From contig NZ_JAERVL010000022.1 of NCBI RefSeq assembly GCF_016745835.1, positions 1-42,601 on the forward strand: a stretch of 42,601 nucleotides of DNA, read 5' to 3'. Positions within the stretch are counted from its first letter, which is position 1. Every line of letters starts with the position of its first letter. The DNA comes from Caldalkalibacillus salinus (lineage in GTDB: Bacteria; Bacillota; Bacilli; Caldalkalibacillales; JCM-10596). This document shows positions 1-7,327 of this stretch, in pieces. The notes under the pieces are model-generated. The model had not been told where the DNA came from and ran no database searches. It saw only the letters and a program-made list of their open reading frames with translations. The translations under genes were made by a program, and so were the position numbers.

Positions 1-69
1 TTCTTCTTCGTTGTTTGCGTCAGTTTCTTCTTCGTTGTTTACGTCAGCCTCTTCTTCGTTGTTCACATC
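1..69 (-). repeat. 24-bp in-frame tandem repeat in lipoprotein linker
   Basis: Nearly three copies of a 24-bp unit encode DVNNEEEA, DVNNEEET and DANNEEE. The array continues to the window edge, so the copy number is unknown. Confidence 0.8.
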
Positions 70-168
70 TGCGTCTGCTGGCTCTTCTTGATCAGCAGCA
101 CACCCTGTTGCGAATGCGAAAGCACCTACTAGTGCTGCGAGTAAAGCAAATCTTTTTAGTTTTAACAT
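1..168 (-). CDS. Lipoprotein, N-terminal part only (runs off window)
   Basis: The first 56 codons of an exported lipoprotein are present; the rest lies outside the window. The protein starts MLKLKRFALLAALVGAF, a basic start followed by a hydrophobic core, and has a lipobox ending FATGC with the lipidated Cys at residue 23. After the Cys comes an acidic linker made of an eight-residue repeat (ADVNNEEE and variants). The start is fixed by an AGGGGG ribosome site just upstream. Such linkers tether solute-binding proteins or other surface proteins away from the membrane; the functional domain is not visible, so no function is assigned. Confidence 0.75.
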   Translation of the reverse strand, partial: MLKLKRFALLAALVGAFAFATGCAADQEEPADADVNNEEEADVNNEEETDANNEEE

Positions 169-353
169 GTGAAATACCCCCTAAAATTTGGTTCATGTTT
201 TTTTGTGTTGCAATAACATCATATGCCCAAATTATGATCTAAATATTATCGTTGTGTGACACAAATGTGAACACCATACATTTCGTGCATAGGTCCTATT
301 TTTGCTCAAAATACAGAAAATTTGGATGTGGTTCATTAGTTGCATAGTCGTAA

Positions 354-390
354 AAATAAAGCTTCTGCCAATAGGGCAAAAGCTTTATTT
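354..390 (-). terminator. Rho-independent terminator (probably bidirectional)
   Basis: The stem pairs AAATAAAGCT with AGCTTTATTT and continues, after one mismatch, as TGCC/GGCA. It lies directly downstream of the siderophore-binding protein gene and has A-rich and T-rich flanks, so it can work in either direction. Confidence 0.75.
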
Positions 391-405
391 CATTACACTG
401 ATCTA

Positions 406-1398
406 TTATTCGAGAAAAAATGCATTGAGATCATCTAATAACAAGTTGGCTGCCAATACACCACCAGCTGTATTCCAAATCGTATCGCTCACTTTATGAA
501 CGTTTCCTTCTTGAACAACCTCGAGGTTCTGCCATAAAGGATCACTTGTCCACTCCTCTTCTGTACTAGTAGCCTCTCCCTCACCCGTTTCATAAGTGAA
601 GTAGAAGAGAACATCCCCCTCCATTTCCGGAATCCGCTCTTTGGTTACTTCATCTGCAAACTCATCTTTATCCTGTGCTTCCGGCCTTGCAAAGCCAATT
701 TGATCTAGAATAATGCCAGAGAATGTATCATTATAGTAAATCCTTGATTGACCAGCCATAAAACGTACAATTGAAATTTCAGTGTCTAACTGATCGGCCG
801 CTTGTTCACGTAATGTCTCGATACGTTGGTCAAACTCATTCAGCACTTCGTTGCCTTTCTCTACCTTATTAAGGGCATCAGCATAAAGCTCAAAATTGAT
901 TTTCCAATCACCACGCAAACGATCAGAAAATACAGTAGGCGCCAACTCAGATAATTGACTATAAATGTTTTCTTGTCTCATTTTATTTCCAATAATAAGG
1001 TCCGGTTGCAAAGCCGCGATAGCTTCAATATTGACCTGACTCTCAAGGCCCACATCCTGTACACCTTCCATTTGCTCTTCAATATGCTCATACCACGGGT
1101 CACCTGTCCAAGAACGAACGGCCCCGACTGGTGTGACACCCATTGCCAATAGTGCCTCTGTACCCTCATTGGTAAGAATAACCACTCTTTTTGGCTCAGT
1201 TGGCACTTCTGTCTCTCCCATGGCATGTTCAACCACTCGCGTCTCTTCTTGGCTACCTGCATCTGGCGTATGGGTCTCTCCGTCTTCATCACTAGCGCCC
1301 TGACCACACCCAGCCGCTAACAGCAATAGCAGACCTAAGGTGAGTATTGTCAATACTGACCTGTTTCGTTTCAGCGTGTATGTACGCTTAAAGTTCAT
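406..1398 (-). CDS. Iron-siderophore ABC transporter substrate-binding lipoprotein
   Basis: This 330-residue protein belongs to the FecB/FhuD/FeuA group (periplasmic-binding fold, PF01497 type). It is exported and lipid-anchored: the lipobox LLLAAGC places the lipidated Cys at residue 31, followed by an acidic linker rich in Asp, Glu and Thr. The mature part opens with a strand reading TEPKRVVILTNEGTEALLAMG, typical of the family, and has the LQPDLIIG strand. It should capture a ferric siderophore outside the membrane and hand it to the permease pair encoded divergently at 1600-3662. An AAAGGAG ribosome site precedes the ATG. A perfect Fur box just upstream predicts iron repression. The siderophore cannot be named from sequence. 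Confidence 0.92.
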   Translation of the reverse strand: MNFKRTYTLKRNRSVLTILTLGLLLLLAAGCGQGASDEDGETHTPDAGSQEETRVVEHAMGETEVPTEPKRVVILTNEGTEALLAMGVTPVGAVRSWTGDPWYEHIEEQMEGVQDVGLESQVNIEAIAALQPDLIIGNKMRQENIYSQLSELAPTVFSDRLRGDWKINFELYADALNKVEKGNEVLNEFDQRIETLREQAADQLDTEISIVRFMAGQSRIYYNDTFSGIILDQIGFARPEAQDKDEFADEVTKERIPEMEGDVLFYFTYETGEGEATSTEEEWTSDPLWQNLEVVQEGNVHKVSDTIWNTAGGVLAANLLLDDLNAFFLE

Positions 1399-1437
1399 GA
1401 TTCATCGCTCCTTTATTTTTTTATCTGATGAGATAAG

Positions 1438-1452
1438 TGATAATGATTATCA
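1438..1452 (-). promoter_or_regulatory. Fur box (7-1-7) upstream of binding-protein gene
   Basis: TGATAATGATTATCA is an exact match to the Bacillus 7-1-7 Fur consensus. It sits just downstream of the -10 box of the minus-strand promoter, a repressing position. Confidence 0.9.
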
Positions 1453-1464
1453 ATTACAATGATA

Positions 1465-1493
1465 ATAGTAATAGAGTTTTCGTTATCTGTCAA
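1465..1493 (-). promoter_or_regulatory. Sigma-A promoter of siderophore-binding protein gene
   Basis: Read on the minus strand, TTGACA (1488-1493) and TACTAT (1465-1470) are separated by 17 bases. The Fur box follows within 13 bases. Confidence 0.8.
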
Positions 1494-1501
1494 TTATTAT
1501 T

Positions 1502-1516
1502 TGATAATGATTCTCA
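1502..1516 (+). promoter_or_regulatory. Fur box upstream of permease operon
   Basis: TGATAATGATTCTCA matches the 7-1-7 Fur consensus with one change. It lies immediately before the -35 box of the plus-strand operon promoter. Confidence 0.85.
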
Positions 1517-1522
1517 AAGTCA

Positions 1523-1551
1523 TTGACATTATGGCGCCTTGGGCTTAAAAT
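1523..1551 (+). promoter_or_regulatory. Sigma-A promoter of siderophore permease operon
   Basis: TTGACA (1523-1528) and TAAAAT (1546-1551) are separated by 17 bases. The operon start codon lies about 50 bases downstream. Confidence 0.75.
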
Positions 1552-1599
1552 TTTCTTAGATGAACGAAAGATAACAGTTCTGTTGGAAGGACACATGAT

Positions 1600-2610
1600 A
1601 TGTCATCTTTATTAAATAACAATTTACTTCGTACTTTAGGATTCGTTCTAACGATTGTTTTATTATTAGTCGCTATGCTTAGTAGCGTTGTATTAGGATA
1701 TACCGATATTACTTGGAAAATGGCGGTTGAAGCGTACACTCAATTCGACCATTCTAATGAACATATTATTATTAAAGATACGAGGGTCCCTCGTGCCCTC
1801 ATTGCAGCTGTGGTCGGTGCAAGCTTGGGCCTAGCTGGGGCGCTAATGCAGGCGCTCACTCGTAATCCATTAGCATCCCCTGGCATTTTTGGGATTAACG
1901 CTGGGGCTGGATTCTTTGTCGTCTGTGCTATTTCTTTTTTTTCTATGACGTCACTCGCAGAATTCACGTGGATGGCCTTTCTCGGGGCCGCCATTGCCGC
2001 TTCAGTGGTGTATGTCTTAGGATCTATGGGACGTGAAGGACTCACCCCTGTTAGGTTGACGCTAGCAGGTGCAGCCATTGCGGCCATGTTTTCTAGTCTA
2101 ACCCAAGGCGTATTAGTCATGAATGAGCAAGCCTTAGACCAAATTTTATTTTGGTTGGCGGGCTCTATCGAGGGACGTAGTTTAGACCATCTACAAATGG
2201 TGATGCCCTATTTGTTGGTCGCTTGGATCGCAGCCTTACTTATAGGCAAACACATCAATGTGCTCTCAATGGGAGAAGACATGGCTAGAGGATTAGGGCA
2301 AAGAACGTGGCTGATCAAAGTATTATCAGCAATGATTATCATTATCGCTGCTGGGGGTTCTGTCGCTGTTACGGGCCCTATCGCTTTTATTGGCCTAGTT
2401 GTCCCTCATTTTGCCCGCTATGTCAGTGGCATTGATTACAGATGGGTTATTCCTTATAGTGCTCTATTTGGCGCCATTCTGCTGATCGTTGCCGATGTGG
2501 GGTCACGATTTATTATCATGCCTAAGGAAGTCCCCGTTGGGGTGATGACTGCCCTCATAGGCGTGCCTTTCTTCGTCTATATTGCACGTAAGGGGGCGAA
2601 ACAGCTATGA
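1600..2610 (+). CDS. FecCD-family iron-siderophore permease, first subunit
   Basis: This is a 336-residue polytopic membrane protein of the BtuC/FecCD/FhuB family (PF01032 type). It forms, with the next gene product, the channel through which the ferric siderophore enters the cell. Family marks are visible: the DTRVPRALIAAVVGASLGLAGALMQ region (about residues 52-76), TRNPLASPGIFGINAGA, and the cytoplasmic GEDMARGLG segment that contacts the ATPase. GGAAGG lies nine bases before the chosen ATG; an earlier ATG at 1595 is out of frame. The gene overlaps the next by four bases (ATGA), which indicates translational coupling. Confidence 0.93.
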   Translation: MSSLLNNNLLRTLGFVLTIVLLLVAMLSSVVLGYTDITWKMAVEAYTQFDHSNEHIIIKDTRVPRALIAAVVGASLGLAGALMQALTRNPLASPGIFGINAGAGFFVVCAISFFSMTSLAEFTWMAFLGAAIAASVVYVLGSMGREGLTPVRLTLAGAAIAAMFSSLTQGVLVMNEQALDQILFWLAGSIEGRSLDHLQMVMPYLLVAWIAALLIGKHINVLSMGEDMARGLGQRTWLIKVLSAMIIIIAAGGSVAVTGPIAFIGLVVPHFARYVSGIDYRWVIPYSALFGAILLIVADVGSRFIIMPKEVPVGVMTALIGVPFFVYIARKGAKQL

Positions 2611-3662
2611 AGAAATACATCCCCCTGAGACTCATGAAGGGCACATTGTCTTTCCTTATTAGTAAAAGATTAATCCTCATATTGCCGATTCTGTCGTTGG
2701 TGACGCTGCTGGTCATGGTCATTAGCACTGGTATGGGCGACATGAAGATAGGACCTGTTGACGTCGTGAAAGCTGTGATAGGCCAAGGCTCTGATATACA
2801 CACTTTCGTTGTTCAAATTCATCGGTTACCACGTATCGTCGTCGCTTTTCTCGTCGGGGCTGCCCTCGCTATTGCGGGTGCCATTTTGCAAGGGATGATT
2901 CGTAATCCACTCGCTTCACCCGATGTCATTGGGATTACGGGAGGCGCTTCCGTCGCGGCCGTTACATTTCTCACGCTCTATAGTGATTCAGGTAACACGC
3001 TCACCATTAGTATTCATTGGCTTCCTGTTGCCGCTTTCGTCGGGGCACTCATCGCAGCAGCTCTCGTATATACTTTATCGTGGCATAGTGGGGTTACCCC
3101 CATTCGTTTGGTCCTCATAGGTATTGGTTTAGCGTTCGCTACTGATGCTTTAACGACACTCATGATCATTGAGGGGCCTTTATACTTAGCCACTCAGGCA
3201 ACACTTTGGCAAACAGGTAGTGTTTATGCTTCAACGTGGCAGGATGTACAGGTGCTGTTGCCTTGGTTACTCATTTGCTTATTTATCGCCTTAATTGCTG
3301 CCAGACGATTAAATGTACTTGAAATGGGAGAAGACATCGCCAGTAGTGTCGGCAGTCATGTTCAACGTAACCGTTTGTTACTTTTGCTACTAAGCACCGC
3401 TTTAGCTGGTGCTGCGGTGTCAGTTGCTGGAGGCATAGGTTTCGTTGGTCTCATGGCTCCACATATAGCTAGGAGACTCATCGGTTCTTCATTTGGGGCC
3501 TTAATTCCCGTTTCAGCCATGATTGGTGGTCTGATCGTCATTATGGCTGACTTAGTCGCTCGAACAGCATTTTTGCCTTTAGATTTACCGGCTGGGATTT
3601 TCACCGCAGCCATCGGGGCACCGTACTTTATCTTTCTATTATTTAGACATAAAAATCTTTAA
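2607..3662 (+). CDS. FecCD-family iron-siderophore permease, second subunit
   Basis: The second permease subunit has 351 residues and the same family marks as its neighbour: HRLPRIVVAFLVGAALAIAG, IRNPLASPDVIGITGGAS and the ATPase-contact GEDIASSVG. It should heterodimerise with the 1600-2610 product in the membrane. Its start codon overlaps the stop of the preceding gene. The N-terminus is about 20 residues longer than that of its partner and ends in a hydrophobic helix. Co-transcription with the ATPase gene, 19 bases downstream, is expected. Confidence 0.93.
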   Translation: MKKYIPLRLMKGTLSFLISKRLILILPILSLVTLLVMVISTGMGDMKIGPVDVVKAVIGQGSDIHTFVVQIHRLPRIVVAFLVGAALAIAGAILQGMIRNPLASPDVIGITGGASVAAVTFLTLYSDSGNTLTISIHWLPVAAFVGALIAAALVYTLSWHSGVTPIRLVLIGIGLAFATDALTTLMIIEGPLYLATQATLWQTGSVYASTWQDVQVLLPWLLICLFIALIAARRLNVLEMGEDIASSVGSHVQRNRLLLLLLSTALAGAAVSVAGGIGFVGLMAPHIARRLIGSSFGALIPVSAMIGGLIVIMADLVARTAFLPLDLPAGIFTAAIGAPYFIFLLFRHKNL

Positions 3663-3681
3663 TTTGGGGGAGGCGTTTTGA

Positions 3682-4467
3682 ATGGAAGCATTAAAAGGCA
3701 CATCTTTAACTTTGGGGTACGGGCAAAATACGATTATAGATGATCTCAATATCAGCATTCCTAAGGGCAAAGTCACAGTGCTCATAGGAAGTAATGGTTG
3801 CGGTAAATCCACTTTATTACGTTCACTGGCGCGTTTGCTTAAACCTGAGAAAGGGTCCATTGTCTTGGACGGCCTGGAGATCGCCAAGCTTCCAACGAGA
3901 GACATCGCCAAGCGTATGGCCATACTTCCGCAAAATCCCGTTGCTCCCGAAGGATTGACCGTTCTCCAACTTGTTAAACAAGGACGCTATCCCCATCAGA
4001 GCTGGCTAAAACAATGGACGGATCACGATGAAAAAGTGGTCACAGACGCCCTAGCTGCCACCCACCTACAAGATTTGGCTGATAGACCGGTGGATAGCCT
4101 CTCCGGTGGCCAGAGGCAACGTGCATGGATTGCCATGACGTTAGCTCAAGATACGGACACTATTCTACTAGATGAACCTACAACTTATCTCGATATTGCT
4201 CACCAGATCGACATACTAGATCTACTGTATGACCTTAACCACGAGGAAAACAAAACGATTGTCATGGTGCTTCATGATATTAATCTCGCTTGCCGTTATG
4301 CTGACCATATCGTTGCCGTGCATAACAAAGGCATTTATGCTCAAGGTGAGCCGAATGAGATTATTTCCCAAGAATTAATTCATCATGTTTTTGGTATGGA
4401 CTCGCAGGTCACACACTGTCCTATTTTTGGTAGCCCGCTGTGTATACCGTACGGAAAAAAACGATAA
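3682..4467 (+). CDS. Iron-siderophore ABC transporter ATP-binding protein
   Basis: This 261-residue cytoplasmic ATPase is of the FecE/FhuC/YusV type. Walker A is GSNGCGKST (residues 36-44), the signature motif is LSGGQ (140-144) and Walker B is TILLDEP (160-166), followed by TTYLD and the switch His in VLHD. The Q-loop region reads ILPQNP. It powers uptake by the two FecCD permeases encoded just upstream. The start at 3682 follows a GGGGGAGG ribosome site. The set of binding protein, two permeases and ATPase makes a complete siderophore importer under Fur control. Confidence 0.95.
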   Translation: MEALKGTSLTLGYGQNTIIDDLNISIPKGKVTVLIGSNGCGKSTLLRSLARLLKPEKGSIVLDGLEIAKLPTRDIAKRMAILPQNPVAPEGLTVLQLVKQGRYPHQSWLKQWTDHDEKVVTDALAATHLQDLADRPVDSLSGGQRQRAWIAMTLAQDTDTILLDEPTTYLDIAHQIDILDLLYDLNHEENKTIVMVLHDINLACRYADHIVAVHNKGIYAQGEPNEIISQELIHHVFGMDSQVTHCPIFGSPLCIPYGKKR

Positions 4468-4506
4468 AAGTCAGGCACATGATGACGTTTACTGAGGTGA
4501 AAGTAT

Positions 4507-5313
4507 ATGAGTTCAAACATCAGGCAGATACTACACACAAAGTTTCATACAACGGTCGCCTCGGGTACAACGATCACAGACCATGCTCAAGGTGAACATT
4601 CCGTTGCCGGTCCTTCCCTTATAGCTTCTGAACACTTTGACGATCTCATCGGCATACTGGACCGTACCATGGGACAACAATCCCCAAGGGTGAACTCTGC
4701 CTCCTTGTTCTCTAAATACTATGGTAACCTGATTAGTCTCCCACCTTTGTATATGGCCCTTCACCATGGTGTTGTCATAGACTTCCGTCTCCGTAACATA
4801 GTCTTGCAGACACCTTACGAGACTTGGAAGCCCCGCATTGTCTTGCGATCACTAGACGATATAAACGATGACCATGAACATGTTCATGGCGAGGACGCTT
4901 TACTATATAAGGTCATAAGACAAATATTCGGCCAAAATATGGCGCCTGTTTTCCACTTTCTGAGTGACACGTATGGTGTTAAACAGCGTCTATTATGGGA
5001 TAATATTGCTTTCAGTATCCAATGGGCGTTTGAGACATGGGTCAACGACGCACACACGGTCGCCCAACGTACCGTTATCAGTAGAGCCTACGAACGATTG
5101 ACAAGTGAATCGCCCACACTATTCGGTTTACCGGAATCTGAAATAAATCCGTTAGCCATCTCATGTCGTACAGTCCCCCACCCCCAAAACGAAAACGAAC
5201 AGTTGAAGCTCCGTAAACAATGCTGTTTAAGATATAGCTTCCCGCAAGGACAGCGTTGCCTTACCTGCCCTAATATAAGTGAAGAAGAACGGAAAAGACT
5301 GCATAGCCAGTAA
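4507..5313 (+). CDS. FhuF-like siderophore-iron reductase ((2Fe-2S) protein)
   Basis: The 268-residue protein ends with two adjacent Cys at 239-240, then Cys251 and Cys254. This is the CC-x10-C-x2-C arrangement that binds the 2Fe-2S cluster in FhuF. The rest is compatible with the IucA/IucC C-terminal-like/FhuF fold. FhuF-type proteins reduce the ferric siderophore in the cytoplasm so that iron is released, which fits its place as the last gene of a siderophore-uptake operon, 39 bases after the ATPase gene. A GAGGTGA ribosome site precedes the ATG. N-terminal similarity to E. coli FhuF is weak to my eye; the call rests on the Cys pattern and context. Confidence 0.82.
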   Translation: MSSNIRQILHTKFHTTVASGTTITDHAQGEHSVAGPSLIASEHFDDLIGILDRTMGQQSPRVNSASLFSKYYGNLISLPPLYMALHHGVVIDFRLRNIVLQTPYETWKPRIVLRSLDDINDDHEHVHGEDALLYKVIRQIFGQNMAPVFHFLSDTYGVKQRLLWDNIAFSIQWAFETWVNDAHTVAQRTVISRAYERLTSESPTLFGLPESEINPLAISCRTVPHPQNENEQLKLRKQCCLRYSFPQGQRCLTCPNISEEERKRLHSQ

Positions 5314-5433
5314 GGTTATGCTTTTTAATGTGGATGATATAACTAAGCACGATTTATTTTGCTTTTGCCAATCTGACATTCATGTCTTGAGAGATGTTAT
5401 ATATTCTTTTGACGAGACGAGGGTTCATCTACA

Positions 5434-5476
5434 AAAAAAAAGACTGTAGTTGTACCTTTCAGCACATCTACAGTCT
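5434..5476 (-). terminator. Terminator of the mannitol operon
   Basis: AGACTGTAG pairs with CTACAGTCT. On the minus strand the hairpin is followed by nine T residues. It lies about 135 bases beyond the mtlD stop. Confidence 0.8.
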
Positions 5477-5488
5477 CTTTCCCTGCAG

Positions 5489-5520
5489 GCCTGCATGAAC
5501 CAAAAATGAAGCAGGCTTTT
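5489..5520 (+). terminator. Possible terminator of siderophore operon
   Basis: GCCTGC (5489-5494) pairs with GCAGGC (5511-5516), followed by TTTTG. The stem is only six pairs with a long loop. It would end transcripts from the plus strand. Confidence 0.45.
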
Positions 5521-5611
5521 GTTATTGCCATTGCACATAAGTGTTTATAGCGTTGTGGCGCTTCTCGTCTTGCTTAGTTTCATCTTTGTTTAGTTTCATC
5601 TTGTTTATCCA

Positions 5612-6772
5612 CTAATGCGAGGCTGTATAAACTTCTAAGACTTCCTGAACGAGCGGATGGTAAGGGTCTAAATCACTGACATCACACAGGGTTTCCTCCA
5701 CACCGTGTTGTGCTATCATGTGTTGTAATCGTTGGGCTTCGTCATCCTGTTGAACATCAAAGCGTAACACTGCGGCAATCCCTTGTATAAGAGCGTCAGG
5801 GCTTTGTCCTTGCTCGATCAGCTGTTTGGCCGGTGAGATAAGACGGTCATGAGCACCTAATTTTCGTATAGGGCCTCGTCCCACTCGTTGGACTTCATCA
5901 TGCAGGAACGGATTTTCAAAGCGCTGTAATATATTCGTTCTATACGCTTGCTGTTCGGTAGAAGAGAAGCCATGCTTGGTGACCAACAGTGATGCCGTTT
6001 CTTGTAGCGCCTTTTCCACTACTGATCTCACGTCACCATGCTGCATCACATCTTGAATGGTTGGTAGCCCTTGTACATAACCCAGATAAGCGGCCACAGC
6101 ATGCCCAGTGTTGACGGTAAATAATTTTCGCTCGATATAGGCCTCTAAATCCTCAACCCATTTGACCCCTTCGATCGTGGGGGCTTCATTCTTCAGAGCG
6201 GAGCGATCGATGACCCACTCAAAGTAAGGCTCAACATAGACATCTACTGGACTTAGCTGGCCTTCTGGCTGATTAGGTACAATGCGGTCTACAGCTGCAT
6301 TAGGAAAGGATACGTACTGGTCGATAAAAGATATCGTGTTTGGTTCATCCTGCAAGGCTGCATAGACCTCTTCCTTTAATTTGGCCGTACCGCCGATCAT
6401 ATTCTCACATGCCACAACGGTTAAGGGCTTCAGGTTGTTTTGCGCTTTTCTATGTCGAAGCCCCTCTGCCACCGTCTTGGCGATGATGGGCAGAACGTTA
6501 GGACCGACAGCTGTTGTCAAAAGGTCGGCTTTTGCAATCTGTTCCATCACCAGTGGTTGATCGTCTACACTGTGCAACACATCAAATCCACTAACCTGAT
6601 GCGTCTCTTGATCATCATTGGCAAGTGTAACTTGATATGCTGTCTTCTCTCTCAAGGCGTTGATTAACGTGTCATTCACATCGACGAAGGAAAAAGTAAA
6701 CCCGGATTGATATAACAAGCTCCCGATAAAGCCTCGTCCTATATTACCAGCGCCAAACTGTACGGCTAACAT
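5612..6772 (-). CDS. mtlD: Mannitol-1-phosphate 5-dehydrogenase
   Basis: MtlD oxidises mannitol 1-phosphate to fructose 6-phosphate with NAD+, the second step of mannitol use after PTS uptake. The N-terminus MLAVQFGAGNIGRGF is the Rossmann NAD-binding loop; later segments NTGHAVAAYLGY and GRGPIRKLGAHDRLI are typical of the long-chain polyol dehydrogenases. From the chosen ATG it has 386 residues, the usual length. I prefer ATG at 6772 over the GTG at 6787 because GAGGAGGGG, formed by the end of mtlF, lies correctly only for the inner start. The stop of mtlF and this start are one base apart, so the two are translationally coupled. Confidence 0.96.
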   Translation of the reverse strand: MLAVQFGAGNIGRGFIGSLLYQSGFTFSFVDVNDTLINALREKTAYQVTLANDDQETHQVSGFDVLHSVDDQPLVMEQIAKADLLTTAVGPNVLPIIAKTVAEGLRHRKAQNNLKPLTVVACENMIGGTAKLKEEVYAALQDEPNTISFIDQYVSFPNAAVDRIVPNQPEGQLSPVDVYVEPYFEWVIDRSALKNEAPTIEGVKWVEDLEAYIERKLFTVNTGHAVAAYLGYVQGLPTIQDVMQHGDVRSVVEKALQETASLLVTKHGFSSTEQQAYRTNILQRFENPFLHDEVQRVGRGPIRKLGAHDRLISPAKQLIEQGQSPDALIQGIAAVLRFDVQQDDEAQRLQHMIAQHGVEETLCDVSDLDPYHPLVQEVLEVYTASH

Positions 6773-6773
6773 G

Positions 6774-7211
6774 TTACCCCTCCTCACTTAAAAGGGACAG
6801 TAACGCTTCAACAGAAGGAGCCGATACGAGTTTATTGACGTTTTCCTCGTCTGAGCATAGGATGGCGATTTTCTGTAACAATTCTAAGTGTTCGTTATCT
6901 TTACCGGCGATACCAAAAATAAGTTTGACGATATTTCCATCCCCAAAGTCTACTCCTTCAGGTAATTGTAAAATAGAAATGCCTGTTGACAGGACGTCTT
7001 TCTTCGCTTCTTCCGTTCCGTGTGGAATCGCAATACCATTTCCCATAAAAGTAGAGGAAATCTCTTCTCGCTCAAGCATGGCGTCAACATAACTGCTGTT
7101 CACATAATCGTGTTGGCTTAACAGGTCACCCGCTTGACGAATCGCTTCTTCTTTCGTTTGCACCTTTCCATTTATCACGATTAAATCCTTGTTTAGCCTA
7201 TCTGTTAACAT
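6774..7211 (-). CDS. mtlF: Mannitol-specific PTS enzyme IIA
   Basis: This 145-residue cytoplasmic protein is a fructose/mannitol-type EIIA (PTS_EIIA_2). The phosphorylated His lies in the motif GNGIAIPHG, at about residue 64 from the chosen start. It takes phosphate from HPr and passes it to the EIIB domain of MtlA encoded at 9489-10991. ATG at 7211 is preferred over 7226 because GGAGGGG is six bases in front of it and the resulting length matches Bacillus MtlF. It is placed between mtlR and mtlD. Confidence 0.95.
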   Translation of the reverse strand: MLTDRLNKDLIVINGKVQTKEEAIRQAGDLLSQHDYVNSSYVDAMLEREEISSTFMGNGIAIPHGTEEAKKDVLSTGISILQLPEGVDFGDGNIVKLIFGIAGKDNEHLELLQKIAILCSDEENVNKLVSAPSVEALLSLLSEEG

Positions 7212-7327
7212 ATGGTTCCCCTCCATGATTGTGTATGGTTTCTTTGTTGAATGGTTCTTATTTCGATCGACTTATCTATTATGTCTTTAAAAGATTAACC
7301 CACTCACTTAATGGGTAAAATGGATCA

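Noticed and set aside
240-290. GTGT...ACAC dyad upstream of the truncated lipoprotein gene, considered as an Fnr or Rex site
   Set aside because: The half-sites are TGTGA direct repeats, not the inverted TGTGA/TCACA or TTGTGA/TCACAA form required.
1740-2120. 126-codon frame opposite the first FecCD permease gene
   Set aside because: It is a long shadow caused by codon composition of a hydrophobic membrane protein gene on the other strand.
7295-7317. Possible terminator between mtlR and mtlF
   Set aside because: The stem is only five pairs (ACCCA/TGGGT) with a nine-base loop and a weak T tract; it may at most reduce read-through.
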